From assembly GCF_904849725.1 (NCBI RefSeq), contig NC_058519.1, positions 183,385,703 to 183,449,702 of the forward strand: DNA of 64,000 bases, given 5' to 3'. The first letter of the stretch is position 1, and every line of letters starts with the position of its first letter. A program made the position numbers and the translations under genes. Positions 23,936-34,796 of this stretch are shown one piece after another. The stretch is from Hordeum vulgare subsp. vulgare. Its lineage: Eukaryota > Streptophyta > Magnoliopsida > Poales > Poaceae. Under the pieces are notes generated by a model. It saw nothing but the letters and a program-made list of their open reading frames with translations. It ran no database searches and was not told the DNA's origin.

Positions 23936-24225
23936 CATTAACAGCGCGCGTCCATCTCCCCACCCCAATCTGGCCTCTCCCCTGATCCCTCTCTCTCTCT
24001 CCGCAATCCACTCTGCCTTGCCTCCTCGTGCCACCACACCACCACCATCGCGTCGCCCCCCTCATGGTGGATCCCCCCTCTGCCGCGTCGCCCCCACCAC
24101 CACGCCGCCTCCTCCCACACAACTCGACAACCTTCCTCCCCTCCGACACTCCACACTCACAGCTGCCGCCGGTTGCCCTCCGTCTGTCCGACCCAAGCAT
24201 CCCCGTGCTAGGAGCCGTGCTGTCG

Positions 24226-27200
24226 TGTGACAGCCCAAGACCGACGTTCCAGAAGATTCCCCCTTTATTCCGTTTTTGCTATGTGATTATTTTTTATTTG
24301 TCGCATCATCATCGCATCATTCGCATCACCTGCATCGCATCGGCATCCCATTGCCACTAGTTTTCAAAAGTTGCATCTGTTTTTAGTTGTCGGTTCTCTC
24401 CGTGTTCGCCGTTGCCCGTTCTGAGCCCGACCACACACGCACGCACCCGCGGCATCGTTAAAACCTGTTGTTAAAAGTCTGTGTAAAACTTTCTCTAATT
24501 GGGTTGAAACTTGGCGTGTGGTCTTAATATAATATAGGTAGGCCGCTTGCCAAATTCCGTCGCAATCGGAGTCCGTCTGGTACCCGAACGGTCGACCATA
24601 GCGGCACCGTATTCGGTCTATCGCCGGACGTTTTTCGGTGTTTTAAAATTACGTTGCTGGGTGTCGTTTTCCCTCTCATCTCCGGCTAACCTATTCTACA
24701 CGTCCACTTAGCCCGTCCCGGGTGCGAAACCGTTCAATTCTGATCGCGCGGTTGAAACCCTAGCCCCTCTTCCCTATTTAAACAGCTTCCCCTACCTAAT
24801 CTAGACCTACCACTTCTTCCTCCTCGAAATCCGTGCCCTCCTAACCCTAGCCGCCACAGCCCAGTATCCCTCTCCTCTCAGCCGCCAGGCCCGCTCAGGC
24901 CCGGATTAGGCCCGCCCGAGCCCATCCAGAGCCCGAGCCAGCCAGGCAACCGCCGTCCGCCGCCTGCCCCCCTAGCCCCGAGGAGCCCCGAGCTGCTCCC
25001 GTCGCCTCCCCGCGCAAATGCTCCGCCGTGCCGCCGGGCCACCCATGCAGCTCGCTGGAGCCCCTCAGGCCGGAGCATCGCCCCTCTTCCTTTCCATCCC
25101 CTCCTCTCCCCTCGAGCTCTCTCTCACGCGTCTTCTCTCCCTCTCTGTGTCCCGCAGGAGGCCACCATGGGAGCTCCACTCGATTTGCTCCAAACTCGCT
25201 CGGATCCATCAGCCGCCGCAAGGAATGGATCCCTCGTGCCCGGATGCATCCAGATCCGGTCGGACCCCGCCGTTTCGCGCCTTCCCTGAGCGCCAGCGCC
25301 GCCCCCATCGCCATGGCCTCTGCTCTGTGGAGCACAAACAAGGAGCCGGCGCCCGCCAGCGCTGACCGAGCCGCCAGCGCGACGCTGCGCTCACTCGCTC
25401 GCCGCCTGGGCCGCCTCGCCTCACTGGGCCGGCCTCCCGTCGTGCGCCCTCGGCCTCGCCCCGTCAGCCCAGCAGGCCGCCTCTCCAGGCCGGCCCGATG
25501 GCCCAAGGTGAGCCTCCCGCAAACCCTCGCCCGTGCGCATTAGAATTATCCTGCGCCATGCCCCTGTTCAACCCAATAGTTTGATTCGGCCCGTTATTTT
25601 TTTTAGGATTCGGTTTTATTTCATTTTAGGAAATGCTATATATTTCAAACGGCCGTAGATTTAATCTGTATGTCAGATCGGAGTGTTTTATATATGAAAC
25701 TTGATTAGTTTTTCGCATAGATTAATAATTTGCAACTTGCATGCATGTTTGAAGTGATTTTACTTGCCATATGCCTAGTTTTGTGTGCTGTCCTAATAGG
25801 GGATTGTCCCGTATTAATTTTCGTGCGTGTCCGGATTGCTCGAACTCCGTAGATGAAATGCTCATGTTTTAGGGACCTTTTCCATGTATTTTAGAGTAGT
25901 TTTTTGCATTTTTGCATGTAGGTTCCGTCGCTAGTTTATTATATCATGTTTAGGACATAATCTCGCATATACGTGTGGCGATATTATTATTTTGCACCCG
26001 ACATGTTATATATGTTTTCGGGGTATAAAAATCCATAGAATTTAACTATGCATTTAGTTTTAGCCTCTGAGCAAGTTAGTGCGCATGATATTTTGCCATG
26101 TTGCCCTTTTTTCTATTTTGTGAGATTTATTCCATGCATGATATGAATGAGTTGTCAACTAGAGATATGCCCTTGGATGTGTAGACTAGCCCCTGGTAAT
26201 TTTGGTTGCACTAGAAATCCATGTTTAGGTGTTGTTTGCTTGTTCTCAACTTGCTAGAAAATAGTGCTTATTTGGAGATGCTGAAATATTTCTAAGTCTG
26301 AAATCTCTTATATTTTGTTGCTGTCTTGTCAGGATTTTATCTGATGTTCTATAGATCTTTTGAGGTTGGTGCAATGGAGTTAGTTGTAGACCTTAAGATT
26401 CTCTAGCATGTTGTGAATTTTCATACCATTTGGAGTCCTATAGCTTATAGTTTTGCTGCTGTCAATATGCCTTCAGATCGAAAACTACACTCTCAAAACT
26501 GACATTTTCACTAAGTCTGAAACTGTGTGTGAGATGCCATTTTGTGAGTTCTTTTCCTAGTGATCCATGCTTCCATGCTAGGTGTTATTAGTTGTATGTT
26601 GTAGTTCATATTGCCCTCTATCGTCTCATGCCTTGGTTGAGCATTTTGGATTTGTGTAGTCAGCTGTTCGAGGGTGTATAAAATGCTATGTGGCTGATTT
26701 TGGCAAATTATAGTGATTTCTTGTTTAGCTCGTAGTTGTTGAACCGTTGCTCTGTTTTGATCGTGTCCTATATGAAACTTTCTTGGAATCTCGTGTAGTT
26801 TCATAATATCTTGCTAGTTGTGTGTTTTAAATGCTAGTGACTGTCGTTGCACACATATTGCATTTATGCCATCGTATCTTGCGGTGTTCGTATCTTTTGA
26901 ACCGTAGCTCCGTTGGAGATGTTCTCTATGTGTAAATTGATTGAAACGACGCGTAGAATCACGTGAACCTATTTATTTTGCTGTTTAACAAATATTTAAA
27001 AGTGTTAGTTCAGATCTGGACAGATTTATAAATTAACGTATGAGGTCATCTTGGAGATGCTATATGTTGTTCCCGGCCTCATTTAAGATGCCTAGTTAGG
27101 TAGTTTAATTATGCTTCACGTGTTGACATTTTAACCACATTTAATATTTCCGTGTACCTAATCGGGATAGAACTAAATAATTCGTATGTGGAGTTTTGTC

Positions 27201-29093
27201 AATATGCAACTCGTTGCATATTGAACTTCACTTAATGTGTAGAGTTTGATTCTTGTGAATTGCCATGTCATGTCGTGCATTTGCTGTGGTGAATATCTGT
27301 CTTCAAGATTGTTTCCGGTTTGCTTCGCCTCAATAGAGTTCCGCAAGCGTGTCGGATAGTGAGGACCCTTTCGACTACATTGGTTCGTCTGCTTCACGGA
27401 GTCGTTCTTTTTTCAAGCGGGATCTCAGGCAAGATGACCATTTTCCCAGATACCATTACTATCATTGCCATGCTAGTTTTACCGTTTCTATCGTTATGTC
27501 TCGTTGCCTACCACCTGTTAAATATCAGCCTCCCAATATTGCCATGAAAACCTTCAACTTGTTCACAACCTAGCAAACCACTGATTGGCTATGTTACCGC
27601 TTGCTTTACCATGTGTTAGCGTTGCTAGTTGTAGGTGCAGTTGCTGCCATGTGATAAAATGGGTTCCTTGTTATATCACCATATTAAATGCTATTTAAAT
27701 TAATGCACCTATATACTTGGTAAAAGGTGGAAGGCTCAGCCTTTCTAGCCTGGTGTTTTGTTCCACCTTTGCCCCCTTAGTTTCGGCTACCGGTGTTATG
27801 TTCCATAATTGAGCGCTCCTAACACGATCGGGGTTGTTATGGGGACCCCCTTGATAATTCATTTTAGATTAAAGCTCGTCTGGCAAGGCCCAACATTGGT
27901 TTTACATTTGCCTAATAACCTAATAAAATTGCATAGGGACTTTCCAGACCCCGAGGATAATTAATCAACTCCTGGGCCAGTGCTCCGCATGAATGTTGGT
28001 CCACCAACCTAGCAGTCGGCGGTGCCACCTCGGGGCAACTCGAGCGTTTGTCTACCGTCCACTATGCATAGACCGTGTGTCCTGAGAACGAGATATGAGC
28101 TCCTATCGGGTTCATCGACACATCGGGTGGCCTTGCTGGATTAGTTTTACCTTTTATGAGATATCTTGTGCATCGGGATTCCGGTGATGCTTTGGGTAAT
28201 CTCAGAGTTGAGGTTTTCTACTAAGGAGTCCGACAAGATCGCGAGCTTCGTGATCGAGGATTTCTATGCGACTTGTGGTAATTTGTGATGGGCTAGTTGG
28301 AGCACCCCTGCAGGGTTAAATCTTTTGGAAAGTCGTGCCCGCGGTTATGTGGCAACATGGGAAACTTTGTTTAACACTGGTTCTAGACAACTTGAAGTTA
28401 AGTTAATTAAAACTTTCCAACTAAGTGCGTAACCGTGATTGTCTCTTTCGCGAGCTCCTTCTCCGATCGAGGACACGGTGGGGTTATGTCTGACGTAAGT
28501 AGGTGTTCAGGATCATTCACTTGATCATCAGTAGTTCACGTCTGCTGTGCATAGATCATCCCCCACTTAATTCTTGTACTCGTAAGTTAGCCACCTCATA
28601 TAATGCTTAGTCTCTTGTTGGATCCTCACCACTTAACCATACCTCACCTATTAAGCTTTGCTAGTCTTGATACCTTTGGAAATGAGATTGTTGAGTTCCC
28701 TGTGGCTCACAGATTACTACAACACCAGTTGCAGGTACAGGTAAAGGTTACTTGACGCGATCACGTTGATTGTTAATTTGGAGTTTCTTCTTCATCATCA
28801 TCGATCTAGGATGGGTTCCAGGCTGGCAACCTGGGATAGCAAGGATGGACGTCGTTCTTTTCTCGTTTGTTTTCTTCCGTAGTCGGACCCTCCTCTTCTT
28901 CGTGTTGTTTATGTATTGTACTGTTGATACTATGATGTAGCTTGTGGTGAGTGTAAGCCAATTCCATGTATCTCATCTTTTCAGTACATGTACTTGTAAT
29001 GATATCCATTCTTGTGAAACGACGAGATGCGCTTATATCCCTGACGAGGCCCTCGTGCCAAATTAAGGATAGGGTCGCATCTTGGGCGTTACA
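24226..29093 (+). repeat. Solo LTR of Sukkula
   Basis: 4,868 bp, from TGTGACAGCCC to GGGCGTTACA, full-length relative to the LTRs of the complete element but plus-strand. Flanking five-mers are TGTCG (24,221-24,225) and TGCCG (29,094-29,098), a target duplication with one transition. No internal domain or second LTR adjoins it, so it arose by LTR-LTR recombination. The final ACA is preceded by a G-to-T change. The GC-rich leader block is at 24,840-25,540. Confidence 0.9.
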
Positions 29094-29500
29094 TGCCGGC
29101 TGCCGTAGCCACCGATCATCCTCGCGCGTCCCTGTGTAAGTCTCTCTCCTTCCTCCCGATGTTATCCTCCTCCTGTCGTCCCTCTCCCTACCTCTCATTT
29201 ATTGCTTGTTCTTCAGGGAGGAACCCGTGCGGCCATGGAACCCGACGCCGTCGTCCTCGCCCTAAGCTTCGCCCGACCGCGCCACCAGCTGGATCCGAAG
29301 CACCTAGACCGGATCCACCCATCCTGCCGTGCAAGAGACCCGTCGGGGCCCCTGCTAGCCCGCCGCAGGCCGTTCTCCGTGCCGTCGTGCCCTCCTCGGG
29401 GTCGAGCACGAGGGCAGGCGCTTGCAACCCCCGCTCGCCCGTCGACGCCTGAGCCAGCACTTTGCCTCGCCTCAGTCCCCCCCCCCCCCCGAGCACGAGG
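29094..29500 (+). other. GC-rich continuation of the CACTA region
   Basis: After the solo LTR the GC-rich sequence of 23,940-24,225 continues, with CT-rich runs near 29,140-29,200 and a C-homopolymer near 29,477-29,489. Several frames are open by composition alone. A GTAAGT-like donor at about 29,135 would fit a short first exon or leader, but no protein is recognisable. Confidence 0.4.
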
Positions 29501-31107
29501 GCATGTTGTTGTGATGGACTGACTTGGGTAGATTTTGGAGCTTGGTACTGGCATTTTTCTAGGTCGACAGCTCATAATCTTCAATGGCTTCTAGACAAGT
29601 AATTGCTCCACACATTAAGCTCCCATGTTTATATGTTCCTGTGCAATTATCCGCATTCCCGCAAGATTGTATTAGATGAAGTTATTCGAAAACTTTGTGG
29701 AAGAAAAGGAGAGTATAAAATGTTTTGTGCATAGAAGAAGGGACTGTTATTAGGACACATGAAGAAAATACATTTGTTAAATTAGAACGAGTTTTTAAGC
29801 TTTTGGATAGTAGAACATGGATCTTCTTTTCTGCAATTCTCGATTGGTTCTTAATGCTCGTATTTGGATGAACAAGTAATTCAAATATAAGTAGACCAAA
29901 ACAAATGTTGGATGATTTTGCATAGGACAGCGGAAAGCCATTAACTATTTAATAATATTTCATGTTCCCAATTTTTCATTTGAAGTTCCCTGGCGCACTT
30001 GCTGCAGTTCTTCTATTGAGGCTTCTCAAATAATGGTTACTTTCCCATATATTCATGTTTTGAAGGTTCTTTGATGTCATTCTTCAGGGTTGCTCGCAAC
30101 CGTCGTCGAGGGCATCAGGATGCCCTGCGGTATTGTACACTTCGCGTGCAACTCCTAGTTGCACACCAGCGGGGAGCTGCCCGACAAATCCAAGTGGGTC
30201 TTCTTTTAGCAACATACGTCTAAATCATTTTTTACTTCAGGGTCATGGTGTGAAAAAATGTTAGCTATTCTCTGCTTCACCTATGGAGATAGATTCATTA
30301 TTTAATGTTACTTGGGATACATCGTCGAACTACATTCTGTGTCTCCCTCGCATACAGTGCAGCTGAACATGTATTCTATAATGCTTCACATATGGGAGTG
30401 TTGCTGATAGATATTGACACTGGAGCGTGTACTAGGTGACGAGAATCCAAGCTATATGTTGTGTAAGCAATCTACGTCGATTATATAGACTTTGCTTAGT
30501 TATGTAATTTTTTTCAACCATCAAGCATTTCTTCCTAACTGATTCTTCTCAATTTTGACAATCACACGACAATTCCTAACAAGTCTTTCCTGGAAACATA
30601 GAGTGTTGTTTAGAGTTGGTGTGCGTGAAAGGCTAATTAATTTATTTGATTGATGCACATGCCACTGGTTGCAGTTTTATGTTTGATTTGGTGCCTTCAT
30701 GTTTTGTATTTCTCAATTGATTCTTCATGGTCAAGGAGTTTAGTGTTCAAGGTAAACATAATTGTATTTTATATATGTTCATAAGATACACATGACTACA
30801 ACTTAAAAGTAGTTATACACATGTTTATGCAGATTTCACAGGTGAGTCGGGTCCTTTTAGGACTTAACCAACTAAATGAAACCAAGATAAAATTGTTGCT
30901 GAACTTAGGAACAAATTATTAAGGGGAAAGACTGGCGCCTCCTGTAGAACAAGGAAAGGAGCAATCTGCTGTTTTGTCTGTTTATGTGCACCGAAGATTG
31001 TTCATACCCGAATCCTAAAGATAGAAGGCAAAATAATTTGGTTGCTCATATTCAAAATATGATTGAAGATGCGGAGAAGGGTTTGATTTCTCCTTGTGTA
31101 ACGACAT
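29501..31107 (+). other. Unassigned AT-rich stretch with one exon-like patch
   Basis: Mostly AT-rich and non-coding. At 30,088-30,195 a GC-rich patch is preceded by TTCTTCAG and followed by GT. One frame encodes ATVVEGIRMPCGIVHFAC and, after an in-frame TAG, LHTSGELPDKSKW. The sharp boundaries and composition suggest a captured host exon, now a pseudo-exon; I cannot name the gene. Nothing else stands out up to the Sirevirus insertion. Confidence 0.35.
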
Positions 31108-31433
31108 TGTTAGGGCATAGTTTATGCCTAAGTAATTTTGGTGATTGATGACAGTACCGCAAAGGACTAATCGTGTGTGTTAAGATTTCAGATAACACAT
31201 GTCAACGGCACAAGACGACTCACCCCCTCTTTCCATGGAACAGAAGCTCGGTGTACTCTACGATTCTCTTTCTTTGAGTCATAGGAACGCCGTACTATGA
31301 AGAGGGGACCCGTAGTGGAAAGGTTTGGGTGGAATCAATTTTGCACGCACACACTTTATCTCCTTTCCCCTTACCTGCAACTTTGGAGTGGCTCCGGCCT
31401 TTGTGTTTATCTCATCTAAGCAAATGGTCCCTC

Positions 31434-31763
31434 GGCGGTAGTACCGCTAGCCCTAGCGGTAGTACCGCTAGCCCTAGCGGTAGTACCGCTGGAGTGCTAG
31501 CGGTAGTACCACTGTAGCCAGCGGTAGTACCGCTAGCTGGCGGTAGTGCCGCCCCTGGTCAGCGGTAGTACCGCTCCAGGAGCTTAGTATCGCCTTCCTA
31601 GCGGTTGTACTTCGACGGACCTTTTTGCGAAGAATTTCCTGGCGGTGGTTGGCCCGGTAGTGCTTATGCACTACCATGGGCCCAGCGGTAATACCACTGC
31701 AGCCAGCGGTAGTACCGCTGGAGTGCTAGCGGTAGTACCGCTGCATCCAGCGGTAGTACCGCT
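31434..31763 (+). repeat. Array of 15-bp palindromes in LTR U3
   Basis: The unit is AGCGGTAGTACCGCT, a near-perfect palindrome around a central G. Copies lie at 31,434-31,448 (first base G), 31,455-31,469, 31,476-31,490, 31,499-31,513 (one change), 31,520-31,534, 31,561-31,575, 31,705-31,719, 31,728-31,742 and 31,749-31,763, with degenerate ones at 31,539, 31,600 and 31,684. Spacing is about 21-23 bp in clusters, roughly two helical turns. Palindromic U3 motifs are known for maize Sireviruses; the sequence here differs from those. Confidence 0.9.
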
Positions 31764-31810
31764 AGGCACGGGCTGTGAGTGGGAAAACGGTTGGATTCCC
31801 CCCCCCCCAC

Positions 31811-31818
31811 TATATAAG
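31811..31818 (+). promoter_or_regulatory. TATA box of the Sirevirus LTR
   Basis: TATATAAG lies about 50 bp after the last palindrome and downstream of a C-homopolymer. It is the best LTR promoter candidate; the transcript would start about 30 bp later. Confidence 0.65.
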
Positions 31819-32556
31819 GGGTTCTTCTAGCTGTGGAACCTTATCTCTTACCCTCCCAAGCTCCATTGTTGCTCCCTAAGCTCAAAAGTGCCTGATCTCT
31901 CTCCCTAGCCAATCAAACTTGTTGATTCTTTAGGGATTGGTTGAGAAGGCCTGGATCTACACTTCCACCAAGAGAAAAGTTGTTTCCCCCACCAATCCCT
32001 TGCGGATCTTGTTACTCTTGGGTGTTTGAGCATCCTAGACGGTTGAGGTCACCTCGAAGCCACATTCCAATGTGGTGAAGCTTCGTGGTCTTGTTGGGAG
32101 CCTCCAAGCTTTGTGTGGAGTTTGCCCCAACCTTGTTTGTAAAGGTTCGGTCGCCGCCTTCAAGGGCACCTATAGTGGAATCATGGTACCTTGCATCATG
32201 CGAGGGCGTGAGGAGAATACGGTGGCCTTAGTGGCTTATTGGGGAGCATTGTGCCTCCACACCGCTCCAACGGAGACGTACTTCCTGTCAAAGGGAAGGA
32301 ACTTCGGTAACACATCCTCGTCTTCATTGGTTCCACTTGTGGTTATCTCTAACCTTTACTTTGTGTATGCTTATGTTGTTGTCTATCTCTTACTTGTCTT
32401 AGTAGCTCTTGTTGTTAGGTTCATTATCGGTCACCCCATTGTTGTTATTTTTGTGAACCCGTATGTTGTTTACCCTAACTTGCTAAGATTAATTAAAAAG
32501 TGGTAGTTGCCTATTCACCCCCCCCCTCTCTAGTAAACCATATCGATCCTTTCAAT

Positions 32557-32570
32557 TGGTATCAGAGCCA
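32557..32570 (+). other. Primer-binding site of the Sirevirus (initiator tRNA-Met)
   Basis: TGGTATCAGAGCCA starts two bases after the LTR and is complementary to the 3' end of plant initiator tRNA-Met. Confidence 0.9.
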
Positions 32571-32605
32571 CGTCTCTTTATTAAGGGTTTAACCACCCGA
32601 AGAGT

Positions 32606-34601
32606 ATGGAAGATGATGAGGGAGTTCCCCGTGCACAAACCGAGGGCATGGAATTGACTTCGATCACAAGGGACAACTTGAATACGGCTATGGCCGCACT
32701 CAAGACGTCCATGACGAATGAGGTCAAGACCATGCTTAAAGAGTTAATGGAGGGAATTTAAAACTCTCCCGAACCGGCATTGGTGGTTAAACCCACCGCC
32801 ACGGATCGGATTCGGAGGCCAATTCCGTCAGGGAAACGGCTAAAGGTATGCGATCTTCCCAACCTCTCGAAAATGATGGGAATGGGACGTATGCATCTGT
32901 TCCACCACCCGTAGTCTATGGAGGACCGGTCCCCACACCGCGTCTTAATCCTATTGGTCCTCCTCCTAAGCTTGTGAAAGGTGATTTTGCTAACTGGGTA
33001 TTTTCTATTAAGTCTCATTTGAACCACAGCTCAACAAATTTGTGGAGAATCATCGAGCAAGGATATTATCCCCATGATCCAAGCAACCTCACTCCAAGAG
33101 AAGATGCGGACAATCAATACAATCACTTTGCTTTGTTTATTATCCAGTCTGCATTGCCACTTGAAGATCTTCCTCACTTGCGTCCCTTCACTTTGGCCAA
33201 GGATTGTTGGGAGAACATTATGGTGTTGTACAAGGGAAGCTCAAGCATTCAATGGTCCAACTATGAAGTGATACTAGATAAGGCTGATGAGTTTGTGATG
33301 AAGGAAGACGAGGACCCTCGTGATATCTATCGGAGGGTGACTGCTATTGCTGTGGCACTCAAGGACCATGGGAGGAAGGATGTGGATGATACACGGGTCA
33401 AGCGCAAGTTTATCAAAGCCATCATGCCTTTCAATAAAGCCATGTCATCTGTCATTCGTCAGCGACCAGACTTCCACTCCTTGTCTTCCAGTGAGGTGTT
33501 GGATGAATTCATTGCAATGTCAATCATGAACGAAACAGCTAACAATGCACTTGCTCGTGTTCGCTCAAAGACAGCTTCACCCAACCTTGCGTTAAAGGCA
33601 AAAGCAACGTTTGAAGAAGAAGAAGAAGAAGAAGAAGAGGATGAGGAAGAGGAGAGCTGCCCTGAAGACATGAAGTATGCCTATCATGAGCACATGGCTC
33701 TTGCATCAAGGCAATTCTGGGGCAACAAGAGGAACTCAAGACCCACCTTCACCAAGACAAACTCGAGTGGGTTCAAACCCAAGCAACGAGTGAGGACATG
33801 CTATAACTGTGGTAACGTGAGTCACTTCGTAGCCGAATGTCCCTATGAGAAAAGGGAAGACAACGGGGGCAATCTCATCCGCAAAGACAAAACCAAGTCA
33901 TTCCCAAACAAGAACAACTTTGTGAAGAAACCTCACCCAAAGGGGATGGTGTCCCTTGAAGAGTACCCTTCCGATGAAGATGATGATGATGATACAGTGG
34001 CAACGGCAATAGTTGCTATTGTCACTCCCTCTCCCCAGAAGGTGTCTCTCTTCAACGCCCCCAACGAGAACCACATCACCAAGTGCCTCATGGCAAAAGG
34101 TATCAATCAGGTAACCCCATCATTAAGACCAACATCACTACTGCTCCTTGATTGCTAAATTGTGTTGATGATAGTGATGTTGGGGAACTTAATGAGCATG
34201 ATCTTGACAAGTTTCTGTGCACTATTAAGGGAGAATCCAAGAAGCACTTTGTTGCTCTCTTGGAACAACTGGGTGAGGCCAATGACCTCATCGAGTCTCA
34301 TGAGGAGACCATCTCCGAGCTTCAGGGACACAGTCGTGACTATGCCGATGAAATTGCTTAATTATCTATTGCTCTAGAAAAGGAGCGCACTCTTCGTTTG
34401 GCTCTTGAGGAGTCAAACAACGATGACTGTGCTAAAATGCAAAAGAAACTAGATCATGATACTGTTCTTACTCGTATGCTTAAGTCTGAGAAGTATGCTC
34501 TTGGGGTTGGCCATGACAGACTCAAAGTGGAGTTTGACACACTTGACAAGGCTCACAAGGTCTTGAAAGGTGTTCACTTCTCTCTGAAAGAGTCTCATGA
34601 T
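32606..34601 (+). pseudogene. gag: Sirevirus gag (broken)
   Basis: The likely start is the ATG at 32,606. That frame stops at 32,759-32,761 and a one-base loss near 32,800 shifts it. A 436-codon stretch open from 32,848 to 34,158 carries the capsid-like region (LVKGDFANWVFSIKSHL, then WSNYEVILDKADEF), a Glu-rich run near 33,615-33,655 and a CCHC zinc knuckle CYNCGNVSHFVAEC at about 33,798-33,840. A second frameshift near 34,112 leads into a coiled-coil-like segment (KHFVALLEQLGEANDLIESH) with a further stop at 34,359. The long gag with a C-terminal coiled coil is characteristic of Sireviruses. The MITE at 34,602 splits what follows. Confidence 0.8.
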
Positions 34602-34788
34602 CAAAGTTGTCAGAATCGTGACTCAAGTCTTAGAATCTTAAGATCTTACGATCCAAAATAGACCCTCGATTCTATGATTTTGCTCATAGAATCTAAGTTT
34701 CTACGATCCTGATAGTTAAGATTCTACGATTCACGATCCTAGCAACGGAGCTCCGATCCGATTCAGAATCGCGATTCTGACAACTTTG
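34602..34788. mobile_element. hAT-type MITE inside the Sirevirus gag
   Basis: 187 bp with terminal inverted repeats CAAAGTTGTCAGAATCG (left) and CGATTCTGACAACTTTG (right), perfect for 17 bp and 19 of 20 when extended. Flanking 8-mers are both CTCATGAT (34,594-34,601 and 34,789-34,796), fitting the hAT target consensus nTnnnnAn. The interior is AT-rich with repeated 'agaatct/ttacgatcc' phrases and no coding capacity. Removing the element and one duplicate restores the expected gag reading across the site. Confidence 0.85.
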
Positions 34789-34796
34789 CTCATGAT

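Larger units (their letters stand above)
23572..31107 (+). mobile_element. CACTA DNA transposon, one end identified; extent to the right uncertain
   Basis: The left end starts CACTACTCGAAACAGAG, with TTA before it as a possible 3-bp target copy. A dense array of TTTGCCGTC-type motifs and their complements (GGCAAAG, GACGGCAAAG) at 23,600-23,935 forms the subterminal repeats typical of this superfamily. A GC-rich stretch follows, interrupted by a solo Sukkula LTR (24,226-29,093) and resuming at 29,094. No transposase (TNPD) or right terminus is visible. 29,500-31,107 is AT-rich, with an exon-like patch near 30,088-30,195, and may be CACTA interior or something else. The Sirevirus inserts at 31,108. 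Confidence 0.6.
31108..32554 (+). repeat. 5' LTR of the Sirevirus
   Basis: 1,447 bp from TGTTAGGGCATAG to GATCCTTTCA, two bases before the primer-binding site. U3 contains an array of 15-bp palindromes (31,434-31,763) followed by a TATA box (31,811-31,818). The five bases before it are GACAT. Confidence 0.85.

Noticed and set aside
23564..24200. Overlapping GC-rich frames on both strands (up to 157 codons)
   Set aside because: They run across CACTA subterminal repeats and a C/A-rich tract with no protein motif; compositional artefacts.
24895..25543. 203- and 171-codon frames inside the solo Sukkula LTR
   Set aside because: The same GC-rich leader block as in the complete element; no conservation of frame between copies.
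31434..31763. Regularly spaced repeats suggestive of a CRISPR array
   Set aside because: Units are 15-bp palindromes with very short, partly similar spacers inside a plant LTR U3; no cas genes and a eukaryotic context.
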